The position numbers and the translations under genes were made by a program. This document shows, one piece after another, positions 1 to 6,888 of a stretch of 33,744 nucleotides of DNA (positions are counted from its first letter, which is position 1; every line of letters starts with the position of its first letter). Origin of the DNA: Ignavibacteria bacterium (GTDB lineage Bacteria; Bacteroidota; Ignavibacteria; Tepidaquicellales; OLB5); contig JAUQWQ010000168.1 of the NCBI GenBank assembly GCA_030835085.1, forward strand, positions 1 to 33,744. The letters run 5' to 3'. The notes under the pieces were generated by a model. It was given only the letters and a program-made list of their open reading frames with translations, made no database searches and had not been told where the DNA came from.

Positions 1-1
1 G

Positions 2-1147
2 AAATTTTCGACTAAAGCAATTCATGCTGGCAACAACCCTGATCCAACAACCGGTGCTGTGAACATACCCATCTACGCAACATCAACTTATGCCGATGAA
101 GCATTCGGTGTATCAAAAGGATTTGATTACGGCAGAACAATAAATCCAACTCGCGTAGCGCTTGAAACAAATATCGCCGCACTTGAAAACGCAAAACACG
201 GTTTTGCATTTTCAAGCGGAATGGGCGCAACTCATGCTATCGCAACACTGCTGCAAAAAGGCGACCATGTAATTGTATCACAGAACGTTTACGGCGGAAC
301 TTACAGGATATTTGAACGCATCTTCCGTAAAATGGGACTCGATTTTTCTTGGGTAGATACCTCAAAAGAATCTGAAATTACCGCTGTTTTAAAGACTAAT
401 ACCAAAATGATATTTGTGGAAACGCCCACAAATCCTATGCTTACGCTTACAGATCTTGAAATGATATCAAAGTTTGCAAAAGCAAATAAGCTTATTTCTG
501 TATGTGATAATACATTTATGAGTCCCTATTTCCAGAATCCTTTGGACCTTGGAATTGATATAGTTGTACACAGTACCACAAAATATATCAACGGGCACAG
601 TGACGCAATAGGCGGCTTTGCTGCTACATCGAGCGAAGAAATTGCCGAACAGTTGAAGTTCATACAAAATTCCGTTGGAGCGGTACCCTCACCATTTGAT
701 TGTTACTTAGTGCTCCGCGCAACAAAGACACTTGCGTTAAGGATGGAAAGGCACAACGAAAATGCAATGAAGTTAGCAGCCGTACTTCATGATAAATACA
801 AAGATAAGATCAAACATGTATTCTACCCCGGTTTACCATCGCATCCGCAGCATGAGCTCGCTAAAAAACAAATGCGCGGCTTTGGGGGAATGATATCTAT
901 TGAGCTTGGATCGCTTGATAATGCGATTAAGTTTTTCAACGGACTCAAAATTTTCTCACGTGCAGAATCACTTGGCGGAGTAGAGAGTTTAGTTTGCCAC
1001 CCCGTTAGCATGACACATGGAGCAGTACCCAAAGAAGAACGCGAGAAATTCGGTTTGACCGATGGACTTGTGAGACTTTCAGTTGGTGTTGAAGATTATG
1101 ATGATCTGCTTGAAGATATTACTAATGCACTGGCGGGAGTAAAATAA
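2..1147 (+). CDS. Cystathionine gamma-synthase/lyase family PLP enzyme (5' end cut by window)
   Basis: A cytoplasmic PLP enzyme of the trans-sulfuration (Cys/Met metabolism) family, which makes or cleaves cystathionine or related thioethers. The frame is open from base 2 and already reads KFSTKAIHAGNNPDPTTGAV, the usual N-terminus of the family, so only a few residues are missing. The GTG at 59 is an internal valine, not the start. Seen motifs are YGRTINPTR, SSGMGA in the PLP phosphate-binding region, and HSTTKYINGHSD, whose Lys (codon 581-583) should carry PLP. The C-terminal SLGGVESLVCHP segment is also typical. The stop codon is followed at once by the ATG of the next gene, suggesting translational coupling. 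Synthase, gamma-lyase and other family members cannot be separated from sequence alone, so no symbol is given. Confidence 0.93.
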   Translation, partial: KFSTKAIHAGNNPDPTTGAVNIPIYATSTYADEAFGVSKGFDYGRTINPTRVALETNIAALENAKHGFAFSSGMGATHAIATLLQKGDHVIVSQNVYGGTYRIFERIFRKMGLDFSWVDTSKESEITAVLKTNTKMIFVETPTNPMLTLTDLEMISKFAKANKLISVCDNTFMSPYFQNPLDLGIDIVVHSTTKYINGHSDAIGGFAATSSEEIAEQLKFIQNSVGAVPSPFDCYLVLRATKTLALRMERHNENAMKLAAVLHDKYKDKIKHVFYPGLPSHPQHELAKKQMRGFGGMISIELGSLDNAIKFFNGLKIFSRAESLGGVESLVCHPVSMTHGAVPKEEREKFGLTDGLVRLSVGVEDYDDLLEDITNALAGVK

Positions 1148-2293
1148 ATGCTGGATAATCACAATGAAATTCGCGCGCAGTTCCCCTTCATGGAGAAATT
1201 CATCTACTTTGATGCTGCGCATTATACGCCGTACCCGCAAAGATCGGTTAAGAAACTGAACGAGTTTATAAATACATTTACAACTGATTACCTGAACCTG
1301 AGTCTTGTGAATATTAACCAGTCACGTGAGTTCAGGAGCACTTGCGGCAAACTGCTTAACTGCGAAGCTGAGGATATTATAATTACATCTAACACTACGC
1401 ATGGAATAAATATTTTTGCCAACGGCATTCAGCTTGATCCCAAAGATAACAATGTTGCTATGCTTGATTCTGAATTCCCCGCCGTAGTTTACCCTTGGCT
1501 TAACCGGGAAAAACTTGGCAAAGCAACTGTAATGCTTATTCCCAGCGATAAAGGTTATGCCAACGAAGCGCTCATCAAGCGTACGCTTATGGATTTCAAT
1601 GTACGTGTATTTACCATAAGTTTGGTACAGTTCCTGGGTTACAGGCATTCCATACGGAATATTGCGGAATTCTGCAAAAAACGCAATATTTATCTTGTTG
1701 TTGATGCAATTCAGGCAACCGGTGTGTGCCCGATTGATGTACAGGAAATGGGAATCGATTTTTTGAGCACAGGAAATCAGAAGTGGCTAATGTCTCCCGC
1801 GGGATTGGGCTTTACATACATTTCAAAGAAATACCGTGAGCTGATAAATCCGACTTACGCCGGCACTACGAATGTTAACTACAACTTCGATAATTTTCTG
1901 GATTACAAGCTTGATTTCAAAACATCCGGGGAAGCGTATGAGAACTCAACTCTTAACACACTTGGGATGATTGGCACAGATGAAGTTTTAAAGTATTTTA
2001 TGGAGCTTGGTGTAAAGAATATATTCGATCATATAATCGATATCCAGGATAAGCTTATCAGCCTGCTTGATAAGACAAAGTATAAGGTTGAAAGTGACCT
2101 CTCGGCAGAACACCGCTCGAACATTTTGATTTTCTCTCATGTTGACAGCACTAAGAACAAAGATGTTCAGAAAATGCTTGAAGATAAGAAAATATATATC
2201 GCAGTCCGTGAAGGTTTCCTGAGAGTTTCACCGCACATTTACAATAACTACAGCGATGCTGAACAATTAGCTGAAAGCCTGAACAGTTTTTAA
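1148..2293 (+). CDS. Aminotransferase class V-fold PLP enzyme (cysteine-desulfurase-like, no catalytic Cys loop)
   Basis: A fold-type I PLP enzyme of the class V aminotransferase/SufS/kynureninase superfamily, 381 residues. It shows VVDAIQATG (Asp186, PLP nitrogen contact) and STGNQKWL (Lys212, predicted Schiff-base lysine), followed by SPAGLGF. True SufS/CsdA desulfurases have an RxGHHC loop with the nucleophilic Cys shortly before the final RxSxxxYN motif. Here the text runs from IAVREGF straight into LRVSPHIYNNY, so that loop and Cys are missing. It is therefore more likely a lyase, epimerase or aminotransferase than a desulfurase. The ATG follows the upstream stop codon with no gap, so it is very probably co-translated with the trans-sulfuration enzyme and may act on the same sulfur or amino-acid substrate (inference). 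It lacks the overall pattern I would expect of kynureninase. Confidence 0.88.
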   Translation: MLDNHNEIRAQFPFMEKFIYFDAAHYTPYPQRSVKKLNEFINTFTTDYLNLSLVNINQSREFRSTCGKLLNCEAEDIIITSNTTHGINIFANGIQLDPKDNNVAMLDSEFPAVVYPWLNREKLGKATVMLIPSDKGYANEALIKRTLMDFNVRVFTISLVQFLGYRHSIRNIAEFCKKRNIYLVVDAIQATGVCPIDVQEMGIDFLSTGNQKWLMSPAGLGFTYISKKYRELINPTYAGTTNVNYNFDNFLDYKLDFKTSGEAYENSTLNTLGMIGTDEVLKYFMELGVKNIFDHIIDIQDKLISLLDKTKYKVESDLSAEHRSNILIFSHVDSTKNKDVQKMLEDKKIYIAVREGFLRVSPHIYNNYSDAEQLAESLNSF

Positions 2294-2317
2294 CGATTCA
2301 TTTTAATACAGAATATC

Positions 2318-2707
2318 ATGACGTACCACAATTCAAAAACCGTAACAACATCCTTCGAAGAAACGATCGAGAAAGTAACCGAAGAGCTGAAAAAAGAAGG
2401 CTTTGGGGTACTTACAGAAATTGATGTAAAAGAAACATTAAAGAAAAAACTTGATGTGGATTTCCGGAAATACAGGATCTTGGGCGCGTGCAATCCGCCG
2501 CTGGCATACAAGGCATTAAGCGAAGAAGAGAACATTGGAGTAATGCTGCCCTGTAATGTTATAGTACAGGAAAAAGAGGGCGGTGTTGTACAGGTATCTG
2601 CCATAAATCCAATGGAATCAATGAAGGCTGTGGCGAATCCCAGGCTCGAAGAAGTTGCATCAACAGTGAGCAGTAAACTTGCTAAGGTAATAGAAAACTT
2701 AAAATAA
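2318..2707 (+). CDS. DUF302 domain protein
   Basis: A 129-residue soluble protein that matches the DUF302 family over its whole length. An amphipathic N-terminal part (TVTTSFEETIEKVTEELKKEG) is followed by the family's conserved centre, YRILGACNPPLAYKAL, and by IGVMLPCNVIVQE. DUF302 proteins are small dimers of unknown biochemical function, often found near redox or sulfur genes. It has no signal peptide. It sits 24 bases after the class V enzyme and 6 bases before the rRNA methyltransferase, so it is probably in the same transcript. The ATG at 2318 is preceded by AATATC, with no recognisable ribosome-binding site. Confidence 0.88.
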   Translation: MTYHNSKTVTTSFEETIEKVTEELKKEGFGVLTEIDVKETLKKKLDVDFRKYRILGACNPPLAYKALSEEENIGVMLPCNVIVQEKEGGVVQVSAINPMESMKAVANPRLEEVASTVSSKLAKVIENLK

Positions 2708-2713
2708 AATAAA

Positions 2714-3880
2714 TTGGCTGCTATATTTTTAAAGAAGAACGAATCCCGCAGGATACGCAACGGTCACCAGTGGGTATTCAGCAATGAAATTGCAAAAACA
2801 GAAGGCAGCCCCGATAGCGGCGTACTTGCTGAGCTTTATGACCAGAAGGAATATCTGGGTACGGGATTCTATAATAAGAATTCGCTGATATCCTTAAGAC
2901 TGCTTAACAATACTTATGAAGATGACCTGGGTTCATATATTAAGGATTCTATTCTAAAGGCAAATGACCTGAGAAAGACGTTTTACCCGAACCGCAGTTC
3001 ATACCGCATGGTATTCAGCGAAAGTGATTTCCTTCCCGGACTGATAATAGATAAGTACAACAACACGTATGTAATGCAGGTGTACTGCTTTGGTATGAAT
3101 GAGAACATTCAGCTTGTGGTTGATGTTCTAAAAAACGACCTTGGCGCGGAAAATATCTTTACACGCAACGATCCCTATTTCAGGAAACTCGAAGGGCTGC
3201 CCGAAGATGATACTATGTACCTTGGCGAAGCAGCGCCGGAAACAATTGATGACGGCACTTTGAAGTATAAGATAGATTTCGCTGCATCACAAAAAACGGG
3301 ATTTTATTTTGACCAGTGCGATAACAGGGATTTCATTGAGAAAATTTCAGGCGGTAAGACAGTGCTTGATGCGTTCTGTAATTCCGGAGGATTTGGTATG
3401 CACGCCGCAAAAGCCGGCGCGGGATTTGTAACATTCCTCGATTCATCAACCGGCGAGATTGAAAACGCCGAGAAGAATTTTGCATTGAATGAGCTGACGA
3501 GTGAAACTGATTTTATAGTTATGGATGTATTTGATTACTTTACTAAAAGTATCGATGCAGGCAGAACGTTTGATATAGTTATGGTCGATCCGCCCGCGTT
3601 TGCAAAAAGCCGCAAGAGCATTCCAACCGCACTTAAAGGCTATGCCAAACTGAATAAAATGGCGGCAAGCTGTGTTGGTGTTAACGGTTACCTTGTTACA
3701 TCGTCATGCTCGCATCACATTTCACAGGAAGATTTCCTCGAAGCAGTCATTAGCGGCGCATCAAAAGCAGACCGTAAACTTCAGCAGGTGCATTTTAACG
3801 GTGCATCGTTCGATCACCCTTCAATACCCGGGATGAACGAAACAACATACCTGAAATTTGCAGTATTTAAGGTTTTTTAA
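2714..3880 (+). CDS. RlmI/RlmK-type class I SAM-dependent 23S rRNA methyltransferase
   Basis: A 388-residue enzyme of the COG1092 family, which methylates 23S rRNA (RlmI makes m5C1962 in E. coli). Residues 1-70 form the N-terminal PUA RNA-binding domain (RIRNGHQWVFSNEI, then YLGTGFYN). A middle linker domain follows, then the Rossmann methyltransferase: SAM motif I VLDAFCNSGGFG from residue 217, DPPAFAKSRK from 292, and SCSHH with Cys332. The start must be the TTG at 2714. The same frame holds the upstream gene's TAA at 2705-2707, and the protein begins AAIFLKKNESRRI as expected. The gap to the preceding gene is 6 bases. The exact target base is inferred from family membership only. Confidence 0.92.
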   Translation: MAAIFLKKNESRRIRNGHQWVFSNEIAKTEGSPDSGVLAELYDQKEYLGTGFYNKNSLISLRLLNNTYEDDLGSYIKDSILKANDLRKTFYPNRSSYRMVFSESDFLPGLIIDKYNNTYVMQVYCFGMNENIQLVVDVLKNDLGAENIFTRNDPYFRKLEGLPEDDTMYLGEAAPETIDDGTLKYKIDFAASQKTGFYFDQCDNRDFIEKISGGKTVLDAFCNSGGFGMHAAKAGAGFVTFLDSSTGEIENAEKNFALNELTSETDFIVMDVFDYFTKSIDAGRTFDIVMVDPPAFAKSRKSIPTALKGYAKLNKMAASCVGVNGYLVTSSCSHHISQEDFLEAVISGASKADRKLQQVHFNGASFDHPSIPGMNETTYLKFAVFKVF

Positions 3881-3953
3881 AACACTTTTTATATCTTTTA
3901 TTATTAAACCAATACCCTTATTTTACATCCTTAAATCTCTAAATTCATAAAAA

Positions 3954-5045
3954 ATGAGCAAGTTTCCGCCTATTTATTACGCAGATTACCTGCAGCTCGA
4001 AAGTCTGCTGAATTCACAAAAGCCTAAGAGCACTGAGTACGGCTATAAAGCGCATGATGAAATGCTGTTTATAATAGTACACCAGGCATATGAGCTTTGG
4101 TTTAAGCAGATACTGCATGAAGTGGATTCTGTAAATACCATGTTCCGTGATGATGTGGTAGACGAAAAAAGCATAGGAATTGCTGTATCACGTCTGCACA
4201 GGGTAACTGAAATTCAGAAACTGCTCATTGAACAGTTAAGAGTACTTGAAACAATGACCCCGCTCGATTTTCTTGAGTTCAGGGATTTCCTTATTCCGGC
4301 AAGCGGATTCCAGAGCTTTCAGTTCCGTTTAATTGAAAATAAACTGGGTTTATCAGATGAAAAACGCATTCAGTATAACAATATTGATTACCTGAATACA
4401 CTTGAAGAAACGCACAGGAAACTTATATTAGAAACAGTCAACAGTCCCTCGCTGTTTGAGCTGGTGCAAAAGTGGCTTGAGCGCACACCTTTCCTTAATT
4501 CGCAAAGTTTTAATTTCTGGCAAAGCTACAAAGAGGCTGTAGAAAGAATGCTTGAGCATGATACAAAGATAATAATGGAAAACGCTACTCTTACCGAAAA
4601 GAAGAAGGAATTTCAGCTTCGTAATATTGAACTGAACCGCGAGAATTTTGAGGCTTTGTTTGATGAAGCTAAACATAACGAGCTTGTAAAAGAAGGCAGA
4701 AGACATCTTTCGAACCGTTCCATGCTTGCGGCTATATTTATAAATCTGTACCGCGATGAGCCTATTTTGCATTTGCCGTTCATGTTCTTAAATACACTTA
4801 TAGAAATGGATGAGCTATTTACCGAGTGGCGTTACAGGCATGCGCTGATGGTGCAGAGAATGATAGGCACTAAGATAGGTACAGGCGGCTCATCGGGTCA
4901 CCAGTACTTGATGTCAACGGTTGATAAACACAGGGTATTCACAGACCTGTTCAATCTGCCGACGTTCCTGATTCCGCGCTCAGAGCTGCCCAAACTTCCG
5001 GAAGAATTGATCAAAGAGTTAAGCTTCAATTTTAGCAACAGGTAA
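3954..5045 (+). CDS. kynA: Tryptophan 2,3-dioxygenase
   Basis: A cytoplasmic haem dioxygenase that opens the indole ring of L-tryptophan to give N-formylkynurenine, the first and committed step of the kynurenine pathway. Diagnostic blocks are HQAYELWFKQILHE (His43, the distal active-site His), PASGFQSFQFR (Arg125, binds the substrate carboxylate), WRYRH (His296, proximal haem ligand) and GTGGSSG. At 363 residues it is clearly longer than classical proteobacterial enzymes (about 280) and closer to the animal type. For example, DLFNLPTFLIPR near the C-terminus resembles the animal sequence. It is preceded by 73 AT-rich bases without a clear promoter. The SDR, aldehyde dehydrogenase and RidA genes downstream fit the same catabolic route. 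Confidence 0.97.
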   Translation: MSKFPPIYYADYLQLESLLNSQKPKSTEYGYKAHDEMLFIIVHQAYELWFKQILHEVDSVNTMFRDDVVDEKSIGIAVSRLHRVTEIQKLLIEQLRVLETMTPLDFLEFRDFLIPASGFQSFQFRLIENKLGLSDEKRIQYNNIDYLNTLEETHRKLILETVNSPSLFELVQKWLERTPFLNSQSFNFWQSYKEAVERMLEHDTKIIMENATLTEKKKEFQLRNIELNRENFEALFDEAKHNELVKEGRRHLSNRSMLAAIFINLYRDEPILHLPFMFLNTLIEMDELFTEWRYRHALMVQRMIGTKIGTGGSSGHQYLMSTVDKHRVFTDLFNLPTFLIPRSELPKLPEELIKELSFNFSNR

Positions 5046-5149
5046 TGCATGTTAATGATAGATTATGTGATTTTAAAAGATATTGCTGCTAATTAGTGAA
5101 ATTCGTGGTTATTGATTCTAAAAAAATGATATTGTAAAATAGTGAAAAA

Positions 5150-5938
5150 ATGAAAATTGATCTTACAGGGAAAAACGCTGTAGTATGCGGAAGCTCACAG
5201 GGTATAGGCAGGGCAATTGCAATTGAGTTTGCAAAGTGCGGCGCAAATGTTGTGCTTGTTGCAAGGAACGAAGAATCGCTGCGCAGAGTATTAAGAGAAA
5301 TGCCCGCCTCAAAGACCCAGAACCATAATTTTATTGTGGCAGATTTTTCAAATCCTGAGGAGCTGCGCGGAAAGATGTCTAATTTTGCAAGTGAAGCAAG
5401 GCCTGTGCATATACTGGTAAATAATACAGGGGGACCCAAAGGCGGTGAAATTCTAAAAGCCGAAACCGGTGAGTTTGAACAGGCTTTCCGTAATCATTTG
5501 ATCTGTAATCAGATAATGGTTCAGGCGCTTGTAGAAGGAATGAAAAGGAATGAATACGGAAGAATAATAAACATCATTTCAACATCGGTGAAGCAGCCAA
5601 TTAAGAATCTTGGAGTATCAAACACGATCCGCGCAGCAGTAGCAAACTGGTCAAAAACGCTTTCGGTTGAGCTGGCTCCGTTTGGAATAACAGTAAATAA
5701 CATACTGCCCGGTGCAACAAAGACAGAAAGGCTTTACGGTATATTTGATGCACGCTCCAAAGCAAGCGGAAAGTCATTGGATGAAATAGAAAAAGAGTGG
5801 CTGGCTGAAATACCCGCAGGCAGGTTTGCTGAACCTGAAGAGCCTGCATACGCTGCAGCTTTTCTTGCTTCACCTTTGGCTGGTTACATTAACGGAATAA
5901 ACCTGCCGGTTGATGGCGGAAGATTAAACTGTTTATAG
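5150..5938 (+). CDS. SDR-family oxidoreductase, BKR-like, with degenerate catalytic residues
   Basis: A Rossmann-fold short-chain dehydrogenase/reductase, 262 residues. The N-terminal cofactor loop is present as CGSSQGIGRA (usual TGxxxGIG). NNTGGP replaces the usual NNAG. The catalytic YxxxK is not there: the expected place reads SNTIRAAVANWSK, with Ser for Tyr and Arg for Lys. The C-terminal LPVDGGR motif is intact. This matches the SDR subgroup described as BKR-like, which lacks the standard catalytic tetrad. Related SDRs are, as I recall, found in kynurenine/3-hydroxyanthranilate gene clusters of Bacteroidota. A role in tryptophan catabolism next to kynA is therefore plausible, but the reaction is unknown. 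The start ATG at 5150 is preceded by the AT-rich word AATAGTGAAAAA. Confidence 0.92.
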   Translation: MKIDLTGKNAVVCGSSQGIGRAIAIEFAKCGANVVLVARNEESLRRVLREMPASKTQNHNFIVADFSNPEELRGKMSNFASEARPVHILVNNTGGPKGGEILKAETGEFEQAFRNHLICNQIMVQALVEGMKRNEYGRIINIISTSVKQPIKNLGVSNTIRAAVANWSKTLSVELAPFGITVNNILPGATKTERLYGIFDARSKASGKSLDEIEKEWLAEIPAGRFAEPEEPAYAAAFLASPLAGYINGINLPVDGGRLNCL

Positions 5939-5944
5939 TCTTTT

Positions 5945-5979
5945 AAAACCTGCGAGGTCTTAAAGACCTGACAGGTTTT
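5945..5979. terminator. Strong palindromic hairpin after the SDR gene (terminator or interspersed repeat)
   Basis: AAAACCTG (5945-5952) pairs with CAGGTTTT (5972-5979), and inside it AGGTCTT (5955-5961) pairs with AAGACCT (5963-5969). Only a two-base internal mismatch on each side interrupts the stem. The run of T following the plus-strand stem fits a Rho-independent terminator for kynA-SDR. The word CCTGnnAGGTCTT also resembles interspersed palindromes I associate with Bacteroidota genomes, so it may be a repeat used as a terminator. Confidence 0.65.
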
Positions 5980-6015
5980 TGCAAATATTAATTTCAAAAT
6001 AAACTAAATTACACT

Positions 6016-6318
6016 ATGCTATCATACAACGTAACAATAAATGTAGATGATGATATCCATGATGATTGGGTTGACTGGATGACAACGCAGCACATCCCGG
6101 ATGTCATTTCAACTAAATGCTTCAACAATTACAGCATGCACAGGCTGCTTTCACCTGAGCCTGAAGAAGGCACAACATATGTGATACAGTATGTCTGCGA
6201 TACCGTAGAAGATTACGAGCGCTACCAGATTGAACATGCAGCTTTGCTGCAGAATGCGCACCAGGAAAAATTCGGCGGCAAGTTCACAGCGATAAGATCG
6301 CTGATGGAAGAGGTCTGA
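6016..6318 (+). CDS. DUF4286 family protein
   Basis: A 100-residue soluble protein that matches DUF4286 over its full length. It has an N-terminal strand LSYNVTINVDDDI, then HDDWVDWMTTQHIPDV and a central YVIQYVCDTVEDYERY. This ferredoxin-like family is widespread in Bacteroidota and has no established function. It starts at an ATG at 6016, 77 bases after the SDR stop and beyond the hairpin at 5945-5979. It is followed 35 bases later by a small zinc-ribbon gene. The sequence gives no evidence for membrane association or metal binding. Confidence 0.88.
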   Translation: MLSYNVTINVDDDIHDDWVDWMTTQHIPDVISTKCFNNYSMHRLLSPEPEEGTTYVIQYVCDTVEDYERYQIEHAALLQNAHQEKFGGKFTAIRSLMEEV

Positions 6319-6320
6319 AC

Positions 6321-6353
6321 CAATTTACAATGAGCAATTAACAATGATCAATT
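6321..6353 (+). repeat. 14-base tandem repeat leading into a start codon
   Basis: Two near-identical 14-base units (6321-6334 and 6335-6348) differ at two positions. A third partial unit, CAATT, runs into the ATG of the zinc-ribbon gene. Each full unit carries an ATG (6330 and 6344) that starts only a very short or out-of-frame reading. This is a short low-complexity spacer of unknown role. Confidence 0.7.
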
Positions 6354-6557
6354 ATGGATCATTCAGAAGAGAACAAGTCGAAACCTGATGGCGGAATTGA
6401 TCCTGAGGAATTAACAAAGCTTTTTGAGAAGCTTAAGCTGAATAAATTCCAGTTCTGCCCGTATTGCCAAAGCGCAGTTGAGTATATTTGGGTGCATGGC
6501 CATTACCAGTGTCCAAAGTGCAAGAATGTGGTTATAAGCTGCTGCGGAGAATCGTAG
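6354..6557 (+). CDS. Small zinc-ribbon protein
   Basis: A 67-residue protein with a charged N-terminal half (an amphipathic helix around residues 17-30) and a C-terminal four-Cys ribbon: CPYC at 35-38 and CPKC at 53-56. Two further Cys follow at 63-64. The spacing fits a structural zinc site. It is probably a small adaptor or nucleic-acid or protein-binding module. No specific family is recognised and no function is claimed. The Cys pairs and codon use resemble real coding sequence despite the short length. It lies between DUF4286 and ASCH genes in the interval separating the SDR from the aldehyde dehydrogenase. Confidence 0.8.
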   Translation: MDHSEENKSKPDGGIDPEELTKLFEKLKLNKFQFCPYCQSAVEYIWVHGHYQCPKCKNVVISCCGES

Positions 6558-6592
6558 ACAGTGAAATTGTGAAATAATGAAATGGTGAATTT

Positions 6593-6844
6593 GTGAACAG
6601 ATTACATTTGAGTATATATAAAAAGTGGTTTGATGAAATTCTGCTTGGCTCAAAGAAAACTGAATACAGAGAAATTAAACCATTCTACGATAAGCTGCTG
6701 AAGAATCATTATGATGAAGTCAAATTTGTTAATGGCTATGGTGAAGAAAGGCCATTTCTTGTTGTTAAGGTCACAAAGATAATCAAAGCTAAAGAATTTT
6801 ACGAAATACATTTAGGTAATATTATTGAAACAGGAAACCTGTAA
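6593..6844 (+). CDS. ASCH-domain (PUA-like) small protein
   Basis: An 83-residue protein that is essentially one ASCH domain, a beta-barrel related to PUA and thought to bind RNA. The N-terminus HLSIYKKWFDEILLGSKKTEYREIKPFY is the family's signature: a first strand, then the K.EYR motif after a helix. It is followed by VKFVNGYGEERPFLVVKVTKI. The frame opens only at 6581 and the only reasonable start is the GTG at 6593. This lies directly after a repetitive stretch of GTGAAAT-like words (6561-6592). The stop is 44 bases before the aldehyde dehydrogenase. The RNA ligand is unknown. Confidence 0.83.
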   Translation: MNRLHLSIYKKWFDEILLGSKKTEYREIKPFYDKLLKNHYDEVKFVNGYGEERPFLVVKVTKIIKAKEFYEIHLGNIIETGNL

Positions 6845-6888
6845 CCTGTAACTATTAGATCAGTGAAATCAATTAATCAGATAAATCT

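Noticed and set aside
59-61. GTG at 59 as the start of the trans-sulfuration gene
   Set aside because: Upstream in-frame codons encode the conserved family N-terminus, so the gene is simply cut by the window edge.
1148-2293. Kynureninase, to complete the tryptophan pathway
   Set aside because: The protein is closer to the desulfurase/class V group, shorter than kynureninase (about 420 residues), lacks its usual N-terminus, and is coupled to a trans-sulfuration gene rather than kynA.
5601-5873. Minus-strand open frames inside the SDR, and similar overlapping frames elsewhere
   Set aside because: They lie opposite well-supported genes, have no family resemblance and show composition typical of antisense shadows.
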